From: Caecibacteroides pullorum
Lineage (GTDB): Bacteria; Bacteroidota; Bacteroidia; Bacteroidales; Bacteroidaceae
NCBI RefSeq assembly: GCF_019239235.1
Contig: NZ_JAAZTS010000017.1
Span: forward strand, 1 to 64,000
DNA: 64,000 bases
Direction: 5' to 3'
The notes under the pieces were generated by a model, which was given only the letters and a program-made list of their open reading frames with translations, was not told where the DNA came from and made no database searches. The translations under genes and the position numbers were made by a program. Positions 33,370 to 41,638 of the stretch are shown one piece after another; position 1 is the first letter of the stretch; every line of letters begins with the position of its first letter.

Positions 33370-34018
33370 GGATTTAGACGAATACATATTGCAGCATATC
33401 GATCCGGAGGGTGATTACTTACGAGCACTCTACCGCGACACACACCTCAAGCTTCTGTATCCTCGCATGGCTTCGGGGCACCTGCAAGGGCGGATGTTGA
33501 AGATGTTCGTACGGATGATTTGTCCCTACCAGGTGCTCGAGATAGGTACCTACAGCGGCTATTCAGCTCTCTGTATGGCTGAAGGATTGCCTGAGGGAGC
33601 CATGCTGCACACTTTCGAAATTAACGACGAGCAGGAAGATTTCACTCGTCCTTGGCTTGAAGGTTCGCCGTATGCTGATAAAATTCGCTTTTATATCGGC
33701 GACGCTTTGGAACGGGTACCACAGCTGGGGTTGACGTTCGACCTCGTTTTTATAGATGCAGACAAACGTAAGTATTTGGATTACTACGAGATGGCACTTA
33801 CGTATTTGACTGACGGTGGATATATCATTGCTGACAATACACTATGGGATGGTCATGTGTTGGAAGAACATCCGCACAGTTCAGATCTGCAGACTATTCG
33901 TATCAAGGAGTTCAACGACTTCGTGGCTCGTGACCGTCGGGTGGAAAAAGTTATTCTTCCTTTGCGAGATGGATTGACTCTTATTCGGAAAATCCCACAA
34001 TTTGAAAATAATTATTAA
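33368..34018 (+). CDS. O-methyltransferase (class I, catechol O-methyltransferase-like family 3)
   Basis: A 216-residue enzyme. Motif I is VLEIGTYSGYSALCMAEGL, followed by LHTFEINDEQEDFTRPWLEG. DLVFIDADKRKYLDYYEMAL is the metal- and SAM-binding block typical of family 3 O-methyltransferases, and GGYIIADNTLWDGHV completes the active site. The start is a TTG lying at the edge of an AT-rich repeat; no in-frame ATG exists before residue 34. The substrate is unknown. It is the first of three close genes (14 bp to rbfA, then 9 bp to a LolE-type gene), so the cluster may be an operon. Confidence 0.9.
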   Translation: MDLDEYILQHIDPEGDYLRALYRDTHLKLLYPRMASGHLQGRMLKMFVRMICPYQVLEIGTYSGYSALCMAEGLPEGAMLHTFEINDEQEDFTRPWLEGSPYADKIRFYIGDALERVPQLGLTFDLVFIDADKRKYLDYYEMALTYLTDGGYIIADNTLWDGHVLEEHPHSSDLQTIRIKEFNDFVARDRRVEKVILPLRDGLTLIRKIPQFENNY

Positions 34019-34032
34019 CCATTACGCTTAAT

Positions 34033-34365
34033 ATGGAAACAACCCGTCAAAATAAGATAGCCCGCTTGCTCCAGAAGGAGCTGGGCGACATTTTTCTGTT
34101 GCAGACCAAGAGCATGCACGGCGTGCTGGTTTCGGTCAGTGCTGTACGTATCAGCCCCGACATGAGCATTGCTCGTGTTTATCTCAGTATCTTCCCCTCT
34201 GAGAAGGGTGAGGAACTCATTAAGAACATCAATGCCAACATGAAGTCCATCCGATACGAATTGGGTACCCGTGTACGCTTTCAGCTTCGCATTATTCCTG
34301 AACTGAAGTTCTTCTTGGACGATTCGCTGGACTATCTGGAGCGCATTGATGAATTGCTTAAATAA
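34033..34365 (+). CDS. rbfA: Ribosome-binding factor A
   Basis: A 110-residue protein of normal length. TRQNKIARLLQKELGDIF starts the KH-like fold, SPDMSIARVYLSIFP is the second strand-helix block, and the C terminus LKFFLDDSLDYLERIDELL is the family signature. RbfA binds the 30S subunit and helps 16S rRNA 5' end maturation, especially in the cold. It is placed between an O-methyltransferase and a LolE-type permease. Confidence 0.95.
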   Translation: METTRQNKIARLLQKELGDIFLLQTKSMHGVLVSVSAVRISPDMSIARVYLSIFPSEKGEELIKNINANMKSIRYELGTRVRFQLRIIPELKFFLDDSLDYLERIDELLK

Positions 34366-34374
34366 GGCCATCCT

Positions 34375-35604
34375 TTGAACCTGTCGTTCTACATAGCCCG
34401 CCGTTACCTGTTCTCTAGGAAGAAGCACAATGCGGTCAACATCATTTCCGGCATTTCGGTCTGCGGAGTGGCGCTGGCAACATTGGCAATGGTGTGCACC
34501 CTGTCGGTATTTAACGGTTTTCAGGACATGGTGGCCGGTTTTTTTACTGCCTTCGATCCCCAACTGAAGATAACCGTTCGCGAGGGAAAGGTGTTTCTAC
34601 CCGACGAGCCAGCTTTCCGACAGGTTCGTGCCTTGCCTGAGGTAGAGGTGTGGACGGAGACGCTTGAGGAGAATGCTATGGTGCAGTACAAGGATCGTCA
34701 GGTGATGGCTGTCATCAAGGGGGTGGAAGACAACTTCGAACAACTGACCTCCATTGATAGCTTGCTCTACGGTACGGGGCGGTTTATCCTGAAAGATAAT
34801 ATCGTGGACTATGGTTTCTTAGGCATCGAGTTGATGTCACGATTGGGTACAGGTATTCAGTTTGTCGACCCTTTACAGGTTTATGCACCGCGTCGCAATG
34901 TACGGGTTAATCTGGCCAATCCTTCTGCAGCTTTTAATCGTGAATACCTGTTTTCGCCCGGTGCTGTGTTTGTGGTCAATCAGGAGAAATACGACTCTAA
35001 CTATATTGTCACCTCGCTGGATTTTGCTCGCCGTCTCTTTGGTTACGGGCGCGAGGTCTCTGCTATTGAGCTAAAGCTAAAGCCTGATGCAGATACGGAA
35101 GTTGTCCGGCAACAGATTGTCTCTTTACTGGGTGAGCGGTTTGTTGTACAAAACCGTTACGAACAGCAGGCCGACGTATTCCGTATTATGGAAATAGAGA
35201 AATTCATTTCTTATCTTTTCCTAACGTTCATTCTGGTCGTTTCGTGCTTCAATGTGATTGGCTCCCTTTCCATGCTCATTTTGGATAAGCGGGAGGACGT
35301 GTTGACATTGCGCAATCTTGGAGCCGACGACTCTCTCATCGTTCGCATCTTTTTGTTTGAAGGCCGGCTGATTTCTCTTTTTGGAGCGGTTGCCGGTATT
35401 GTAGCCGGGTTGCTGTTGTGTTGGGCTCAACGTACCTTTGGATTTATTTCTCTGGGCGGAGGCAATGGCGACTTTATTGTTGCCGCTTATCCTGTCAGTG
35501 TTCATGTGTCCGACGTGGTGCTCGTGTTTACAACGGTGCTTGTTGTAAGTTCTCTTTCTGTTTGGTATCCAGTGCGTTATTTGAGTAAGAGATTGCTAGG
35601 CTAA
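34375..35604 (+). CDS. LolE/LolC-family ABC transporter permease
   Basis: A 409-residue membrane protein with four membrane segments, one at ~25-48 (ISGISVCGVALATLAMVCTL) and three in the last ~140 residues (YLFLTFILVVSCFNVIGSL, LISLFGAVAGIVAGLLLCW, and VVLVFTTVLVVSSLSVWY). The large periplasmic MacB_PCD-like domain is in between. YIARRYLFSRKKHNAVNIIS is the typical LolC/E start. These permeases release lipoproteins from the inner membrane to LolA; the ATPase LolD is not in the window. The start is TTG, 9 bp after rbfA. Confidence 0.88.
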   Translation: MNLSFYIARRYLFSRKKHNAVNIISGISVCGVALATLAMVCTLSVFNGFQDMVAGFFTAFDPQLKITVREGKVFLPDEPAFRQVRALPEVEVWTETLEENAMVQYKDRQVMAVIKGVEDNFEQLTSIDSLLYGTGRFILKDNIVDYGFLGIELMSRLGTGIQFVDPLQVYAPRRNVRVNLANPSAAFNREYLFSPGAVFVVNQEKYDSNYIVTSLDFARRLFGYGREVSAIELKLKPDADTEVVRQQIVSLLGERFVVQNRYEQQADVFRIMEIEKFISYLFLTFILVVSCFNVIGSLSMLILDKREDVLTLRNLGADDSLIVRIFLFEGRLISLFGAVAGIVAGLLLCWAQRTFGFISLGGGNGDFIVAAYPVSVHVSDVVLVFTTVLVVSSLSVWYPVRYLSKRLLG

Positions 35605-35745
35605 TCTGAAATCCGTCGGTAAAATCGGCCTTTTGGTCGATTTGATTTTTTTACATCCCGATTCATCCTTACATTTGCATCGCTACCCTGATGAAGGGTT
35701 AGAACTCTCTCTAAATAGCGTTTTTTCATGTATTATTGACTTGGG

Positions 35746-35777
35746 CCGTCCTTACCTGTGAAGGTAGGGACGGTTTT
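35746..35777. terminator. Bidirectional intrinsic terminator
   Basis: Arms CCGTCCTTACCT (35746-35757) and AGGTAGGGACGG (35762-35773), one G-T pair, then TTTTCTTT. It sits between convergent genes ending at 35604 and 35780. Confidence 0.8.
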
Positions 35778-35779
35778 CT

Positions 35780-38293
35780 TTATTCTTTTTGTTTCTTTTG
35801 TCGTTGCGTTCTCCATACGATTGCTATCACGCCAATGACCATCAGGGCCAGGGCCGTATAGGCGATGCCTTCGGTGACGTGTAGACTCTGCGGGTCGAAA
35901 CGCATTTCTACGGTGTGTTTCCCGGCAGGAATGTGGAGGGCGCGCAGGATGTAGTCGGCGCGGCCCAGCGGCGCAGGTTGCCCGTCGATACTCACCTGCC
36001 AGCCGTCGGGATAGTAGATTTCGGAGAAGACGGCTACGGCGTCGCCGCTGTTGTCGGTTTCATACACCAGGCGATTGGGCGTGTAGCTGGTCAGACGGAT
36101 GGTGGAGAGGCTGTCGCGGTGGCTTTCGACCAGGCCTTTCAGGGCATCTTTGAAGCGGGAGTCTACCACGGCTGTTACGGCAGGATCGGCTGTGTCCAGG
36201 GCGTCAATCTCTTCGTTGGCATTGTTCACGTACTGTACCTGGTCGACAAACCACGCGTTGCCGTAGGCGTAGGGGTTCAGGATGGGCACGGTCTGTCCCT
36301 GCTGTCCAGCGGGTAGGATGAAGTAGCGGGTGTTCAGCATGTTCAGCACGCGGAACTTCGAGGCGTCTACACTGTCCATCTTGCCGCCTGCACGGGCTAT
36401 CGCGGAGTAAACAGCCTGCATTTCGGGGGCGATGTGGTGCTCGATCATCTCTTGGTAGCGGCGCAGCTTGGCAGGATGGTAGCCACCCACACTCTTGTGC
36501 CAGTAGGAGGTGTTGTTCTCGTTGAAGGTGCTCGTTGTCAGGTTCAGCACGCGGTAGTCCAGGGTTGTGTCCTGCAGGATCAGCTCGTCGGCAGGCGTCT
36601 TGCTGAAGGTAGTAGTCTGGATACTTTTCGACACGAATTGGGCATCGTTCAGGTAGCGTTTGTTCACGTTCCACATGTCCACCAGGCAGAGCACAGCGAT
36701 GCCGGCCATGGTGAATGACTGCCGCAGCTTGCCCGTAGTGTAGAGCATGAGCAGCAGCAGGCCGATGGCGATGATGAGGAAGCTGCGCAGGGCATCGGCC
36801 TGTACCAGTGCGGCGCGCATTTCACCCAGATTGGCCAGGATGCCGTTCAGCTCGCTGGCGGGTATCATGCCTCCGTCGACGGCCTGTTGCAGCATCTGCG
36901 CTTCTTGGGCAGGCACATAGGAACCGCCCGACGAGGGTACGGCATACCACAGGGCCACGCCGGCTGTCAGCAGCAGGCTGATGCCCAGGGCCTTCAGGTT
37001 GGCGCGCAGTACGGTGGGCTCTTCCAGTATCTTCTTCAGGGCGAAGACGGCCAGCAGGGGGATGGTGAACTCGGCGATGACGAGGATGGACGACACGGCG
37101 CGGAACTTGTTGTACATCGGCACGTAGTCGATGAAGAAGTCGGTCAGCGGCATGAAGTTCTTGCCCCATGACAGCACGATGGAGAACAGCGTGGCGCCGA
37201 TGAGAGCCCACTTCAGCGGCCCCTTCACTATGAAGCAACCCAGCAGGAAGAGAAACAGCACAAACGCACCCACGTAGACAGGGCCTGCTGTCATGGGCTG
37301 GTCGCCGAAGTACTGCGTCAGCTGGCTGTAGAGGCTGCTGTACATCGGGTTGGCTTTCTCCATCGCCGTTTCGCTTTGGCTCAGGGGCACGGAAGCGCCG
37401 CCCTTGAAGTTGGGGATAAGCAGCGTCCACGTCTCGCCGATGCCGTAGCTCCACTGCGTGATGTAGTCACGGTCCAGCCCGCTGCTGGCTTGCCTAGCCG
37501 CCTCGCCCGTCTGCACCAGTTCGCTTTTGCCGCGCATGGTTTCTTTGCTATAGGTATAGGTGTGGTAGAGGTTCGACAGGTTGGCCGCCACGCCGATGAG
37601 GGCTGCCACTACCAATACGGCGCTGGCCCGGAAGAACTGCGGCAGCGTCTTCTCGCGCCAGGCCTGTTCGAAGTAGGCACCCACGATAAAGAGGATGACG
37701 AACAGGAAGTAGTAGGACATCTGCACGTGGTTCGACGCGATTTGCAGGGCCACGAACACTGCTGCCACCAGTCCGCCCGCCAGCAAGCGTCCGCGGTAGG
37801 CCAGCACGATGCCCGCCAGCGTGGGCGGGATGTAGGCCAGGGTGATGAACTTCCAGATGTGCCCCGCCGAGATGAGGATGAAGAAGTAGGATGAGAACGC
37901 CCACAGGATGCCTCCCAGCATGGACAGCCACACAGACAGGCCGAAGGCACGCAGCAGGATGTAGAAGCCCAGCATGAGGATGAATGTCAGCTGTACGTAC
38001 TGCGGCAGGAACAGCTGGTAGGCCTTCTGTACCCATTGCAGCGGTCGGCTGGAATCGTACGAGGGCGAAATCTGGTAAGTGGGCATGCCGCCGAAGACGG
38101 AGTTGGTCCAGCGAGTGCGTTCGCCCGTCTGCTCGTAGTATTCCTTGGCCTCCTGTCCGATGCCAACGCCTGCCGCCGTGTCGTGCTGGAAGAGCACGCG
38201 GCCTTCGGTGTCGGCCGGGAAGAAGTAAACGAACGATAGCAGGGCGAACAGGACAATCGCCACCAGGTCGGGGAGTATTCTTTTCAGTGTCAT
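35780..38293 (-). CDS. YfhO-family membrane protein
   Basis: An 837-residue protein with about thirteen membrane segments in the first ~560 residues and a soluble C-terminal domain of ~200 residues, ending with one more helix (IAYTALALMVIGVIAIVW). The start MTLKRILPDLVAIVLFALL is chosen; the frame runs 34 codons further upstream into the mtnN promoter. FGGMPTYQISP in the first periplasmic loop is typical of YfhO proteins, which resemble GT-C glycosyltransferases and are linked in Gram-positives to glycosylation of teichoic acids. The acceptor in Bacteroides is unknown. Confidence 0.85.
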   Translation of the reverse strand: MTLKRILPDLVAIVLFALLSFVYFFPADTEGRVLFQHDTAAGVGIGQEAKEYYEQTGERTRWTNSVFGGMPTYQISPSYDSSRPLQWVQKAYQLFLPQYVQLTFILMLGFYILLRAFGLSVWLSMLGGILWAFSSYFFILISAGHIWKFITLAYIPPTLAGIVLAYRGRLLAGGLVAAVFVALQIASNHVQMSYYFLFVILFIVGAYFEQAWREKTLPQFFRASAVLVVAALIGVAANLSNLYHTYTYSKETMRGKSELVQTGEAARQASSGLDRDYITQWSYGIGETWTLLIPNFKGGASVPLSQSETAMEKANPMYSSLYSQLTQYFGDQPMTAGPVYVGAFVLFLFLLGCFIVKGPLKWALIGATLFSIVLSWGKNFMPLTDFFIDYVPMYNKFRAVSSILVIAEFTIPLLAVFALKKILEEPTVLRANLKALGISLLLTAGVALWYAVPSSGGSYVPAQEAQMLQQAVDGGMIPASELNGILANLGEMRAALVQADALRSFLIIAIGLLLLMLYTTGKLRQSFTMAGIAVLCLVDMWNVNKRYLNDAQFVSKSIQTTTFSKTPADELILQDTTLDYRVLNLTTSTFNENNTSYWHKSVGGYHPAKLRRYQEMIEHHIAPEMQAVYSAIARAGGKMDSVDASKFRVLNMLNTRYFILPAGQQGQTVPILNPYAYGNAWFVDQVQYVNNANEEIDALDTADPAVTAVVDSRFKDALKGLVESHRDSLSTIRLTSYTPNRLVYETDNSGDAVAVFSEIYYPDGWQVSIDGQPAPLGRADYILRALHIPAGKHTVEMRFDPQSLHVTEGIAYTALALMVIGVIAIVWRTQRQKKQKE

Positions 38294-38380
38294 AATTCTT
38301 TGGTCTTGTTTATGCGGACAAAGATAGCACATTCCTCCCATTTTCCACGCTCCCTGCAGACGTATTTCGGGGAAATGTCG

Positions 38381-38388
38381 TACATTTG
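38381..38388 (+). promoter_or_regulatory. Putative -7 box of mtnN
   Basis: TACATTTG fits the consensus, 28 bp before the mtnN start; a TTTCGG-like element lies upstream in the -33 zone. Confidence 0.45.
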
Positions 38389-38416
38389 CACACATTTTTT
38401 AAGCATCAATCAGAAT

Positions 38417-39127
38417 ATGAAGATAGGCATCATCAGTGCAATGGACAGCGAGCACCGCCAGCTGGCGGACCGCCTGTCGCAGAAGAGGGAGAGCGGCGAT
38501 GGCCGTTTCCGCTACGTGGAAGGCATCTTGGGCCGCAACGACGTCGTGCTCACCCAGTGTGGCATCGGCAAGGTGAACGCCGCCGTGGGAGCCGCCGAAC
38601 TTATCCGCCGTCATCGGCCGGACTGCATTGTCAGCACCGGCGTGGCGGGAGGTATCGACGCAGGCCTGCGCGTGGGCGATGTAGTGGCCAGCGACCGGTT
38701 GGTCTATCACGACGTCTACTGCGGCAACGATGGCACCCGCTACGGCCAGGTGCAGGGTATGCCCCTTTACTACGAGGCTTCTCCCCAGTTGATGCGCCAC
38801 GCGCTGGAGCTGAACGACGGCGCCGGACTGGAGAGCCGCATTCACGGCGGACTCATCTGCACGGGCGACCGCTTCGTGGAGGACGCCGCCGAGCTGGCCG
38901 CCATCAAGCGCCACTTCCCCCAGGGGATGGCTGTCGACATGGAGTCCGCCGCCATCGCGCAGACGTGTTTCGTCTACGGCGTGCCCTTCCTCAGCTTCCG
39001 CATCGTCAGCGACACGCCGGGGGCGCACGACGACAACTTCGCCCAGTACTGCGACTTCTGGGCCACCATGGCCGAACGGTCGTTCCAGACGACGTGGGCG
39101 TTCCTCGAAAGGCTTGGCAACGCCTGA
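38417..39127 (+). CDS. mtnN: 5'-methylthioadenosine/S-adenosylhomocysteine nucleosidase
   Basis: A 236-residue enzyme. MKIGIISAMDSEHRQLADRL is the family start with the active-site Glu. GVAGGIDAGLRVGDVV, VDMESAAIAQTCFVYGVPF and SDTPG (with the catalytic Asp) complete the PNP-UDP fold. It cleaves S-adenosylhomocysteine and methylthioadenosine to adenine plus the thio-ribose. luxS follows 48 bp later and uses its product S-ribosylhomocysteine, so these two genes form the detoxification route for S-adenosylhomocysteine. Confidence 0.96.
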   Translation: MKIGIISAMDSEHRQLADRLSQKRESGDGRFRYVEGILGRNDVVLTQCGIGKVNAAVGAAELIRRHRPDCIVSTGVAGGIDAGLRVGDVVASDRLVYHDVYCGNDGTRYGQVQGMPLYYEASPQLMRHALELNDGAGLESRIHGGLICTGDRFVEDAAELAAIKRHFPQGMAVDMESAAIAQTCFVYGVPFLSFRIVSDTPGAHDDNFAQYCDFWATMAERSFQTTWAFLERLGNA

Positions 39128-39175
39128 AATCATAATCCGTCCTGAAAAATGAATATTAACCACTCAAGAAACGAT

Positions 39176-39664
39176 ATGAACAAGATTCCCAGTTTTACCA
39201 TCGACCACCTCCGCCTGCTGCGCGGCATCTACGTTTCACGCAAAGACGAGGTGAACGGCGAAATCATCACCACCTTCGACATCCGTATGAAGGAACCCAA
39301 CCGCGAACCTGCCCTCGGACAGGGCGCGCTGCACACCATCGAACACCTGGCCGCCACCTACCTGCGCAACGAGCCGCAGTGGAAAGACCGCATCATCTAT
39401 TGGGGCCCCATGGGCTGCCTGACGGGCAACTACCTGCTGATGCGCGGCAACCTGGAGCCGCAGGACATCCTGCTGCTCATGCAGGACACGTTCCGCTTCA
39501 TCGCCCAGTATGACGGCGAAGTGCCCGGCGCCGCTCCGAAGGACTGCGGCAACTGGCTGCTCCACGACCTGCCCATGGCCCGCTGGGAGGCGGACAAATA
39601 CCTGCGCGAGGTGCTGGAACACATGACTGCCGCCAATATGCGCTATCCCGAGAAGGCGGAGTAA
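39176..39664 (+). CDS. luxS: S-ribosylhomocysteine lyase
   Basis: A 162-residue enzyme. The metal site H-x-x-E-H is in HTIEHLAATYLRN, the catalytic Cys in GPMGCLTGNY, and the third metal ligand Cys in KDCGNW. It splits S-ribosylhomocysteine to homocysteine and DPD, the AI-2 precursor. The start at 39176 (MNKIPSFTIDH) matches the family; nine extra codons are possible. It acts directly after mtnN. No AI-2 receptor gene is seen, so a signalling role is not implied. Confidence 0.96.
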   Translation: MNKIPSFTIDHLRLLRGIYVSRKDEVNGEIITTFDIRMKEPNREPALGQGALHTIEHLAATYLRNEPQWKDRIIYWGPMGCLTGNYLLMRGNLEPQDILLLMQDTFRFIAQYDGEVPGAAPKDCGNWLLHDLPMARWEADKYLREVLEHMTAANMRYPEKAE

Positions 39665-39678
39665 TTCCCGTGTGGAGT

Positions 39679-39949
39679 CAGCCGACCTATATCGGCTGGC
39701 CGTCGGAGAGCTCGGAAATGCCGCCGACCTATATCGGCTGGCCGTCGGAGGGCTCGGAAATGCTGCCGACCTATATCGGCTGGCTGTCGGAGGGCTCGGA
39801 AATGCCGCCGACCTATATCGGCTGGCCGTCGGAGGGCTCGGAAATGCCGCCGACCTATATCAGCTGGCTGTCGGAGGGCTCAGAAATGCCGCCGACCTAT
39901 GTCGGCTGAGCGTCCTAGGCCTCGGACAGGCTCCCGACATAGGTCGGCT
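39679..39949. repeat. 42-bp tandem repeat array after luxS (about six copies)
   Basis: Six consecutive 42-bp units start at 39679, 39721, 39763, 39805, 39847 and 39889, with a degenerate partial seventh to ~39949. The unit begins CCGCCGACCTATATCGGCTG and ends TCGGAAATG. Each holds a small hairpin, GCCGA-CCTATA-TCGGC. Units 2 and 4 are identical; later ones diverge, and the last carries compensating changes (CCGACATAGGTCGG) that keep the stem. It starts 15 bp after luxS and reaches the end of the convergent acyl-CoA ligase gene at 39979. Confidence 0.9.
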
Positions 39950-39978
39950 AACTATTTATCCGGGATTTTCCTTTCCCG

Positions 39979-41625
39979 TCAGATTATTTCTATTCCCTGC
40001 TCCTTGCACAGTTGCAGGCCCACATCTTTCAATTTGAACTTCTGTATCTTTCCGCTGCCCGTCATGGGGAATTCCTTGACGAAGAAGACGTACTTCGGTA
40101 TCTTGTAGCGCGAGATTTTGCCCAGGCAGAAGTCGCGCACCTCGCTCTCGTCCATCGTGACGCCCTCGTGGAGGATGATGAAGGCGCCCACGGCCTCGCC
40201 GTACTTCTTCGAAGGGATGCCGGCCACCTGCACGTCCTTCACGCCGGGTAGCTGGTAGAGGAATTCCTCGATTTCGCGGGGGTAGATGTTCTCGCCGCCG
40301 CGGATAATCATGTCCTTGATGCGGCCGGTGATGCGGTAATTGCCTTGTTCGTCCTTCACGCCCAGGTCGCCGGAGTGGAGGAAGCCGTCTTTGTCTATCA
40401 CTTCGGCCGTGGCTTCGGGGTTCTTGTAGTAGCCCTTCATGGTGTTGTAGCCGCGGTTGCACATTTCGCCCTGCACGCCGACGGGGCACTCTTCGCCCGT
40501 CTCGGGGTCGATGACGCGCACTTCGGTGTGCTCGAAGTCGCGGCCCACGGTGGTGTAGCGCACTTCGGCGGGGTCGTCAATGCGCGTGTGCGTCATGCCC
40601 GGTGAGGCCTCGGTCAGGCCGTAGACGCTGGTCACCTTCATGAACATCTTCTCCTCCACCTGCTTCATCAGCTCGACGGGGCAGAGCGAGCCGGCCATGA
40701 TGCCAGTGCGCAGACTGGACATGTCGAACATGTCGAACATGGGGTGGTTCAGCTCGGCGATGAACATGGTGGGCACGCCGTAGAGCGCTGTGCAGCGTTC
40801 CTTATGGATGGAGGCCAGGACGACGAGCGGGTCGAAACGCTCCACCATGACCTCGGTGCAGCCGTGGGTGAGGCAGTTCATCGTGGCCAGCACGACGCCG
40901 AAGCAGTGGAACAGGGGGACGCAGACGCAGAGCTTGTCGTCTTGCGTGAACTTCATGTGCTCGCCGGTGAGGAAGCCGTTGTTGGCGATGTTGTAGTGGG
41001 TCAGCATGACGCCCTTGGGGAAGCCCGTCGTGCCGCTGGTGTACTGCATGTTCACCACGTCGTGGCAGGTCACCTTCGCCTTCATTTCGTCCAGGCGGCT
41101 GTCGTCCACGTTGTCGCCCAACAGGAGGATTTCGGCGGTGTTGTACATGCCGCGGTATTTCTCCTGCCCGACGTAGATGACGTTCCGCATGTAGGGGAAG
41201 CGTTCGCTCCTGAGGTGTCCGCGCTGGCAAGTGCGCAGCTCGGGCAGCATCGCGTAGGTCATCTGCACGAAGTCGCTGTCCTTCTCGCCGTTGACGATGC
41301 ACAAGGTGTGCATGTCTGAGTTCTGGCAGAGGTATTCCAGCTCGGACTGCTTGTAGTTGGTGTTCACGGTGACGTAGACGGCGCCTATCTTGGCGCAGGC
41401 GTAGAGCAGGGTGAGCCAGTCGGGTACATTGGCGGCCCAGATGCCCACGTGCGTGCCGCGCTCCACGCCGATGGCGATGAGGCCCTTGGCCATGTCGTCC
41501 ACACGGCGGTTGAATTGGCTCCAGGTGAAGCGCAGGTTGCGGTCGGAGTAGACGATGTATTCTCGGTCGGGTGTCGTTTCGGCCCAGTGTTCCAGCCACT
41601 GGCCGAGGGTGCGTTCGTATAACAT
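39979..41625 (-). CDS. AMP-dependent acyl-CoA synthetase (fatty-acid--CoA ligase type)
   Basis: A 548-residue ANL-family enzyme. The P-loop motif is [20 protein letters not shown], the second core motif YGLTEASPG, the hinge [20 protein letters not shown] and the catalytic Lys in [13 protein letters not shown]. It activates a carboxylic acid with ATP and CoA, probably a medium- or long-chain fatty acid, in the cytosol. It is the last of three closely spaced genes with PL8 (13 bp) and an HTH-cupin regulator, so regulation by that protein is likely. Confidence 0.93.
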   Translation of the reverse strand: MLYERTLGQWLEHWAETTPDREYIVYSDRNLRFTWSQFNRRVDDMAKGLIAIGVERGTHVGIWAANVPDWLTLLYACAKIGAVYVTVNTNYKQSELEYLCQNSDMHTLCIVNGEKDSDFVQMTYAMLPELRTCQRGHLRSERFPYMRNVIYVGQEKYRGMYNTAEILLLGDNVDDSRLDEMKAKVTCHDVVNMQYTSGTTGFPKGVMLTHYNIANNGFLTGEHMKFTQDDKLCVCVPLFHCFGVVLATMNCLTHGCTEVMVERFDPLVVLASIHKERCTALYGVPTMFIAELNHPMFDMFDMSSLRTGIMAGSLCPVELMKQVEEKMFMKVTSVYGLTEASPGMTHTRIDDPAEVRYTTVGRDFEHTEVRVIDPETGEECPVGVQGEMCNRGYNTMKGYYKNPEATAEVIDKDGFLHSGDLGVKDEQGNYRITGRIKDMIIRGGENIYPREIEEFLYQLPGVKDVQVAGIPSKKYGEAVGAFIILHEGVTMDESEVRDFCLGKISRYKIPKYVFFVKEFPMTGSGKIQKFKLKDVGLQLCKEQGIEII

Positions 41626-41638
41626 AAGCGTTTTTCCT

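Noticed and set aside
39679..39949. CRISPR array.
   Set aside because: Units are contiguous with no unique spacers, and no cas genes are present. The same holds for the array at 10.85-11.14 kb.
39670..40037. Two open frames that translate the 42-bp array as repeat proteins (PTYIGWPSEGSEM and ADLYRLAVGG types).
   Set aside because: The period is a multiple of three, so several frames stay open by chance. There is no promoter or signal peptide, and the units keep a hairpin rather than a protein sequence.
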